The notes below the pieces were generated by a model that was not told where the DNA came from, made no database searches, and saw only the letters and a program-made list of their open reading frames with translations. Positions 59,898 to 64,000 of a DNA stretch of 64,000 nucleotides are shown here, piece after piece. The stretch is taken from assembly GCA_965644295.1 (NCBI GenBank), contig CBFFRP010000423.1, forward strand, positions 248,001-312,000, read 5' to 3'. The DNA is from Paraphysomonas bandaiensis (taxonomy: Eukaryota > Chrysophyceae). The translations under genes and the position numbers were made by a program. Every line of letters starts with the position of its first letter. Within the stretch, counting starts at the first letter, position 1.

Positions 59898-61418
59898 ATG
59901 GAACCGGATGGTTTGAGTGATTATTCAGTGACATCATCAAAGTAACTGTAATAATATATATAGAAGTCTAGTAATGTGATTATCGTATATAGAAAAGGAT
60001 CTACAAAGACTCGAGAAGAGTTAAATGATATCGAGAAACAGAGGTGTGTTGATAGTGTGTGTCGTGACTCTGTACTGAAATGAGGTAAACAGGACGAGGA
60101 AGCTGAACAGTCTTATTTTGACCCTTCGAAGCTTACTGGAAGTATGTGATATGACTTATTAAGTGTTAAAACGGTGTTTGTAACCCTCAAATGAAGGCAT
60201 CGAATGTTGTGACAAAGCGGGATAAGCTTTCAATTCTTAAGAAGTGAGTGGTATGTTTATTGTGTGAAGTATAAACTGATATCGTTATTGTAGTACATAC
60301 GATTACATCACACACCTCAGGGGAGCACTACATGCAGCAGAAGAGCGCATCTCGCAACTCAATCGAAATCCGTCAGAACTTCCGAACAAGTTATTGACAT
60401 ATTATTATGCTGTCGTTTTCTGATTGTTGTGATTATTAGGGGTCGTAGTCAAGGGGATACTGCTTTGTCCAGCGAGAGTGGCGAGGTATGTGTAGGTGCT
60501 GCTTTGTGAATCTCTAGTTATAGTTATATTTTAGATTCCTTTCCAGAAGACATTTACCAACTCTGGTGTGGCGATGGCTCTTCTTGGAGTGGACGGACAA
60601 TTCCTGGATTGTAACGATGCCTTTTGTGCTTTATCGGGATATACAAAGTAGTGTTCGTTGTTATGTCTAGCATATGTAATTGTGGTTTTGTAGACAAAAC
60701 ATTACGACGTTATCTCTCTTCAATATATCAACACCAGAGGAGATGACACAGATATTCAACATAGTTGGTGGACTTCTCTCTAATGTCAGTGGTGGTGGTG
60801 TTAGACATTTTTGGAAGACCTGTAAATTCCATGATAAGAAGACCACGTGTTTTGTGTCAATGTGGCTGGTGACACATCCTGACGGAGAGCCAGCGTACTT
60901 CCAGATGATGGCTGTGCCAAACACTGATAGTAGTAGCTTCATGGGTGACACCTCTGGTATGTCAAATGTATAGTAAATTGAATTTCCTCATTGGTTACGC
61001 AGGCTTCGGGACTGGCACGCCGTCACATGTACCGGTTCCACAGCGTGCCGCTCCTGTGCATGCTATGCCTCCTCCTGCTCGTGCGATGCACCCTGCCGCC
61101 TCCACTGCGTCTTCTATGTTCCTGCTTCCACACCAATCGCAGGCCCCGCGAGTGCATCAACAAGTTGGTGCCCCTGATGTCCACCAGCAGCATGGAAAGG
61201 GACCATATGGCACTCAGGCTGAAATTTCTAGGCGGGTCGAGCAACAACCGGTCATGCCTTCCTCCCTACAGCCTATGGAGCGTGCTAATTCCGCAGATGT
61301 AGATGATCCTATGATGATGTTTTTGCAAGATGAACAGAATGACATATTTAGCAATTGGTCTCCAGATCTCTTTGGCATATATACACCCGAGTATGAAAAC
61401 CTAAAGAATGGGTATTGA
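59898..61418 (+). CDS. bHLH-PAS transcription factor
   Basis: Nine exons (59898-59941, 59993-60043, 60093-60141, 60197-60243, 60294-60389, 60440-60485, 60535-60647, 60694-60956, 61003-61418) give 374 aa. Residues 18-75 form a bHLH: the basic region REELNDIEKQRR keeps the DNA-contacting Glu and Arg pair (the usual His is Leu), helix 1 is KLNSLILTLRSLLE and helix 2 KRDKLSILKNTYDYITHLR, running into a short zipper (ALHAAEERISQLN). One PAS domain spans about 115-235 (TNSGVAMALLGVDGQFLDCN, AFCALSGYTKQN, then FWKTCKFHDKKTTCFVSMWL). The C-terminus is Pro/Gln/His-rich with an acidic hydrophobic end (DIFSNWSPDLFGIY), like an activation domain. Tiny exons (44-51 nt) hid the bHLH from single-frame reading. 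Confidence 0.85.
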
Positions 61419-61963
61419 TCTCTTCTCTCTGTGTTTGCGAGCTATGGTTGCATATTCTGTTGTGGAAAAATATCATATTATGCTTGCGTCGCGAATCGGC
61501 TTAGATATTGACGAATGTGGACTGTGCTTATATCGTGATATTTTGTGTTGATTAAAAATGATTAATTGATGAAAGCTGGAAGCTACAACATTTCTCTATT
61601 TTGTATTGAGTTGGATAACAGTATATATTTGATATCAAGCAATAGTTACAGTAGAGGGCAGCCAATTACGACACAACTCAAAATATTTATTTCGCTAAAA
61701 GTCAAAAAAGAAATTTATTAGGGGTAAACTATGTCTGCGTTATATGTTACAGCGCTGTATTCTGTCGACGCAGACTCAATATTCAAGTTTACAAACAATT
61801 TTTACGACGTAACTAATATTTTTTACTTAGAAATATTGTTCAAAATTGATATGATTTATCTACTCGAACAGAAGCTTGGCGTACTTATCCTAAATGCTCT
61901 TCTGGATTTCATCTGTTACATTGTTGTTTACGTGCACCATTAGGTCAAATATAGATGAATATT

Positions 61964-61979
61964 GACTTTGGCCAAAGTC
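61964..61979. repeat. perfect 16-bp palindrome
   Basis: GACTTTGGCCAAAGTC reads the same on both strands. Variants of the arm (TTTGGCTAAAGTCGAG at 62045) recur 80 bp downstream. Confidence 0.85.
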
Positions 61980-62112
61980 GATATAAAGTCAATAACCTCA
62001 TTATTCATTATTTTTTAGATCGAGGTTGCCGAGTAAATCTCGAGTTTGGCTAAAGTCGAGTTTTGCATTTCTCAAGTTTTGGCGTTGTATGAAGTGTGAA
62101 GTGAGCCTTGCT

Positions 62113-62234
62113 ATCTTCAGACGAAGATACTGGCATTTCGATGATGGCAGTGATTTTGAGGAGACGAATACCCCCGGTTTTACGAAAACAGGGGTTTGAG
62201 TGGAACTAAAGTGCCAGTATCTTTGTCTGAAGAT
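62113..62234. repeat. nested inverted repeat, about 122 bp
   Basis: ATCTTCAGACGAAGATACTG (62113 on) pairs with CAGTATCTTTGTCTGAAGAT (ending 62234) with one mismatch, and the stem continues through GCA(C/T)TT to about 26 bp. Inside, ACCCCCGGTTTT and AAAACAGGGGT (62170-62195) form a second stem around an ACG loop. Either a small MITE or a structured transcript. Confidence 0.8.
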
Positions 62235-62587
62235 AATAAATAGGCTGCTTTTCCAGGGAACTTGAAAGATCCGATGATGTGTCCGGAGTTCTGTCAACTA
62301 CTATTGTTTGTGATGAATACTATATTTGAAGACAGTATTTTATGAAATATTTCAGGTAAATTAAAATGTAATGACTGTATGAGTGACTGTATAGTGAATT
62401 TAATTAAAGTCCCTCCAGAACCCTGAATGCTAACCATAATTCTGATATAAAATCATAGAACAATTTACTAGAAGTACTATAATTAACTATAAGTACTGTA
62501 ATTATTTAGACGCTATTACTTAAAGTGAGCTATTAAACACATTGTATGCACTGCAGTTTGCTTCAGTTAGGATTGGATTTGGTTAAT

Positions 62588-63540
62588 GGTACGTGTAGAA
62601 CGGAGAGGCCGAAAGAAGCGAACTCCACGAAGGCATCACATGAATAGTGCTCACAAGACGAAGCTACTCGCACTTCGACATGCCTGACTTAGTTTTCGTG
62701 ATATTGGGAAGCGGATGAAGCTAAATTCCGGCAATTTATGCAGAGTTTACAACAACAAAATCTCGACAAAAAGTTTCAACTGTACTCGTGGCTCCGGTTG
62801 AAAGAGAAAAACAACTGAAAGAGACGATGCCTTGATTGTCAGAGAGGTACGAAGGAATCGAATGGTAAGTGGCCCACAACTTAAAACTCTTTTGCCTTCA
62901 GTTAAGGTATCAGAACGGACGTTTAGACGCCGTATTAACTGCTGCTCCGACTTCCAATCACAATGGGTGACAAGAAAGCCCTTTGTTAGCAAACACAACA
63001 GAATTAGGAGATTGAAGTGGGCGAGAGCTCTTTTGAACAGTGGAGGAAAGTTATTAGGTCGACGAGTCCCCTTTCGTTCTTCGCTATCACCGAAAGCAGC
63101 GTTGCGGGAGAGCTGTTGGCGAAAGATATGATCCGGTCTGTACTACAGCGACAGTGAAGCATGACGATAAAATAACGGTTAGGGAATGTTTCTGTGCTCA
63201 TGGCGTAGGAGATTTGAACCATTTGGAGGGAATTTTAAGGAAGGAACAGTAACCTATACATCGTTGAAAACCATTTCTATACTAGTGCGGAGCGACTATA
63301 CCCCGATTTCGACTGTATTTTCCAAGAAGATCTTATTCGTATGGATTGGCTCGCTCAATCTCCTGATTAGAACCCGATACTAGACCATCACATGACAGAC
63401 TGATCTTCCAACGACCTAAACGAGTTTTTTCAGCTGCTACTGAAGATATGGAATGAACTCCCAGTTAGCTTATTGTCTGATCTAGTAGATAGCATGCCTT
63501 GATGGTGTCAAGAAGCTGAAGGATATGCCACTAAGTATTA
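62588..63540 (+). pseudogene. decayed Tc1/mariner-family transposase
   Basis: Conserved transposase pieces lie in order but in changing frames with stops. They are KTKLLALRHA then FRDIGKRMK (first helix-turn-helix, 62650-62720), VREVRRNRMVSGPQLKTLLP then VSERTFRRRINCCSDFQSQW (second helix-turn-helix, 62838-62970), SDESPFVLRYHRKQR (63058-63102, first catalytic Asp), CTTATVKHDDKITVRECFCA, WLAQSPD near 63340 and a C-terminal LVDSMP...KY ending near 63540. At least three stops and several frameshifts make it non-functional. Confidence 0.85.
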
Positions 63541-63745
63541 AGTGGGTTTTTTTATATAAGAAGCTTAAAAATCAAGGTTTTGACACATTAATTAAGAAAA
63601 TTTTCACCAATTTTAAAGCTGAATAGCTCATTAGAAAGCACTAAAAAACTACACATTTCCTATTATTAGAGTAATGATATCCAGTTTTTACATTAGCTTA
63701 AAAGTGCAATTCCCAAAAAACCGTTGTTTTTTTTCGACATACCCT
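63541..63745 (+). mobile_element. 3' non-coding end of the Tc1/mariner copy
   Basis: After the transposase end the sequence runs AT-rich to CGACATACCCTGTA near 63733-63746. Ends like TACAGGGTRTGTCG are common terminal repeats of Tc1-type elements next to a TA target. I could not find the matching left end upstream of 62588, so the copy may be 5'-incomplete or diverged. Confidence 0.4.
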
Positions 63746-63746
63746 G

Positions 63747-64000
63747 TACATACATACATATACATACATACATACCGCCGTGTGTCCAGTGGTCGGTATA
63801 TGAGGAGAGCCCTATGAGCGAGTCATGTCTGCGAACATTATCCACAGGACTCATAATTTACTCTTTCCAGACAATTTCAGTGTATACTGAAGGTGTGTCT
63901 GTGCAGATATTCGACTATGACTTCCCCTGACAGAGGTAGTTAACTGATCACTTGTCATATATATACACGTGTGCTTCTATATATTCCCGACCATATGAAA
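63747..64000. other. window end, CATA run and unassigned sequence
   Basis: A short CATA microsatellite (63748-63775) is followed by about 225 bp without a recognisable feature. Confidence 0.5.

Larger units (their letters stand above)
61419..62587. other. intergenic region with palindrome and hairpin
   Basis: Downstream of the bHLH-PAS gene. Non-coding apart from short open frames; contains the perfect palindrome and the long inverted repeat listed separately. Confidence 0.5.

Overview
The window is nuclear DNA of a unicellular eukaryote. Genes are broken by many short GT-AG introns (mostly 30-60 nt, a few above 100), the intergenic DNA is AT-rich, and long CATA/CCTA or TATG tetranucleotide arrays are frequent. 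Gene content (CDC45, ORC4, RPS8, UBC9, VPS11, mevalonate kinase, myosin) is generic eukaryotic. LRRC56 and SPAG1, both dynein-arm assembly or delivery factors, imply a cell that builds a motile flagellum at some stage. A flagellated opisthokont-grade protist or zoosporic fungus would fit, but the sequence alone does not settle the lineage.

Layout. 1-3465: non-LTR retrotransposon DNA on the minus strand, an open endonuclease-reverse transcriptase frame joined head-to-tail to the tail of a second, frameshifted copy. 4311-11056: long coiled-coil myosin (-). 12828-13707: alpha/beta hydrolase (-). 13932-14454: microsatellite. 15084-17733: CDC45 (-). 18459-22349: SulP transporter with STAS and cyclic-nucleotide-binding domains (+). 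24265-24669: zinc-ribbon/CCCH protein (+). 25805-26609: RPS8 (-). 27027-28953: ORC4 (+). 29473-29913: acidic protein (-). 30159-30310: MITE. 30754-31282: DUF4282-like membrane protein (+). 31808-32187: small putative histone-fold protein (-). 32725-35854: LRRC56 (-). 36210-37600: tandem and dispersed repeats. 39124-41378: mevalonate kinase with a C-terminal membrane hairpin (-). 41900-42318: LYR protein (+). 43136-47052: SPAG1 (-). 47503-49419: membrane-anchored beta-propeller-like protein (+). 49515-51203: hAT-like terminal-repeat element containing a small ORF. 51524-55019: VPS11 without its RING finger (-). 56603-57381: UBC9 (-). 57933-58655: coiled-coil protein (+). 59898-61418: bHLH-PAS transcription factor (+). 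61964-62234: palindrome and long hairpin. 62588-63540: decayed Tc1/mariner transposase.

How the genes relate. Six head-to-head pairs share intergenic spaces of 417-840 bp: CDC45/SulP, RPS8/ORC4, acidic protein/DUF4282, MVK/LYR, SPAG1/beta-propeller and UBC9/coiled-coil. CDC45 and ORC4 both act in replication initiation; LRRC56 and SPAG1 both serve axonemal dyneins. No operon-like pathway cluster is apparent. I assembled exon models by eye from GT-AG sites; for the 18 multi-exon models with a complete open frame and firm or moderate support, the summed exon lengths are divisible by three.
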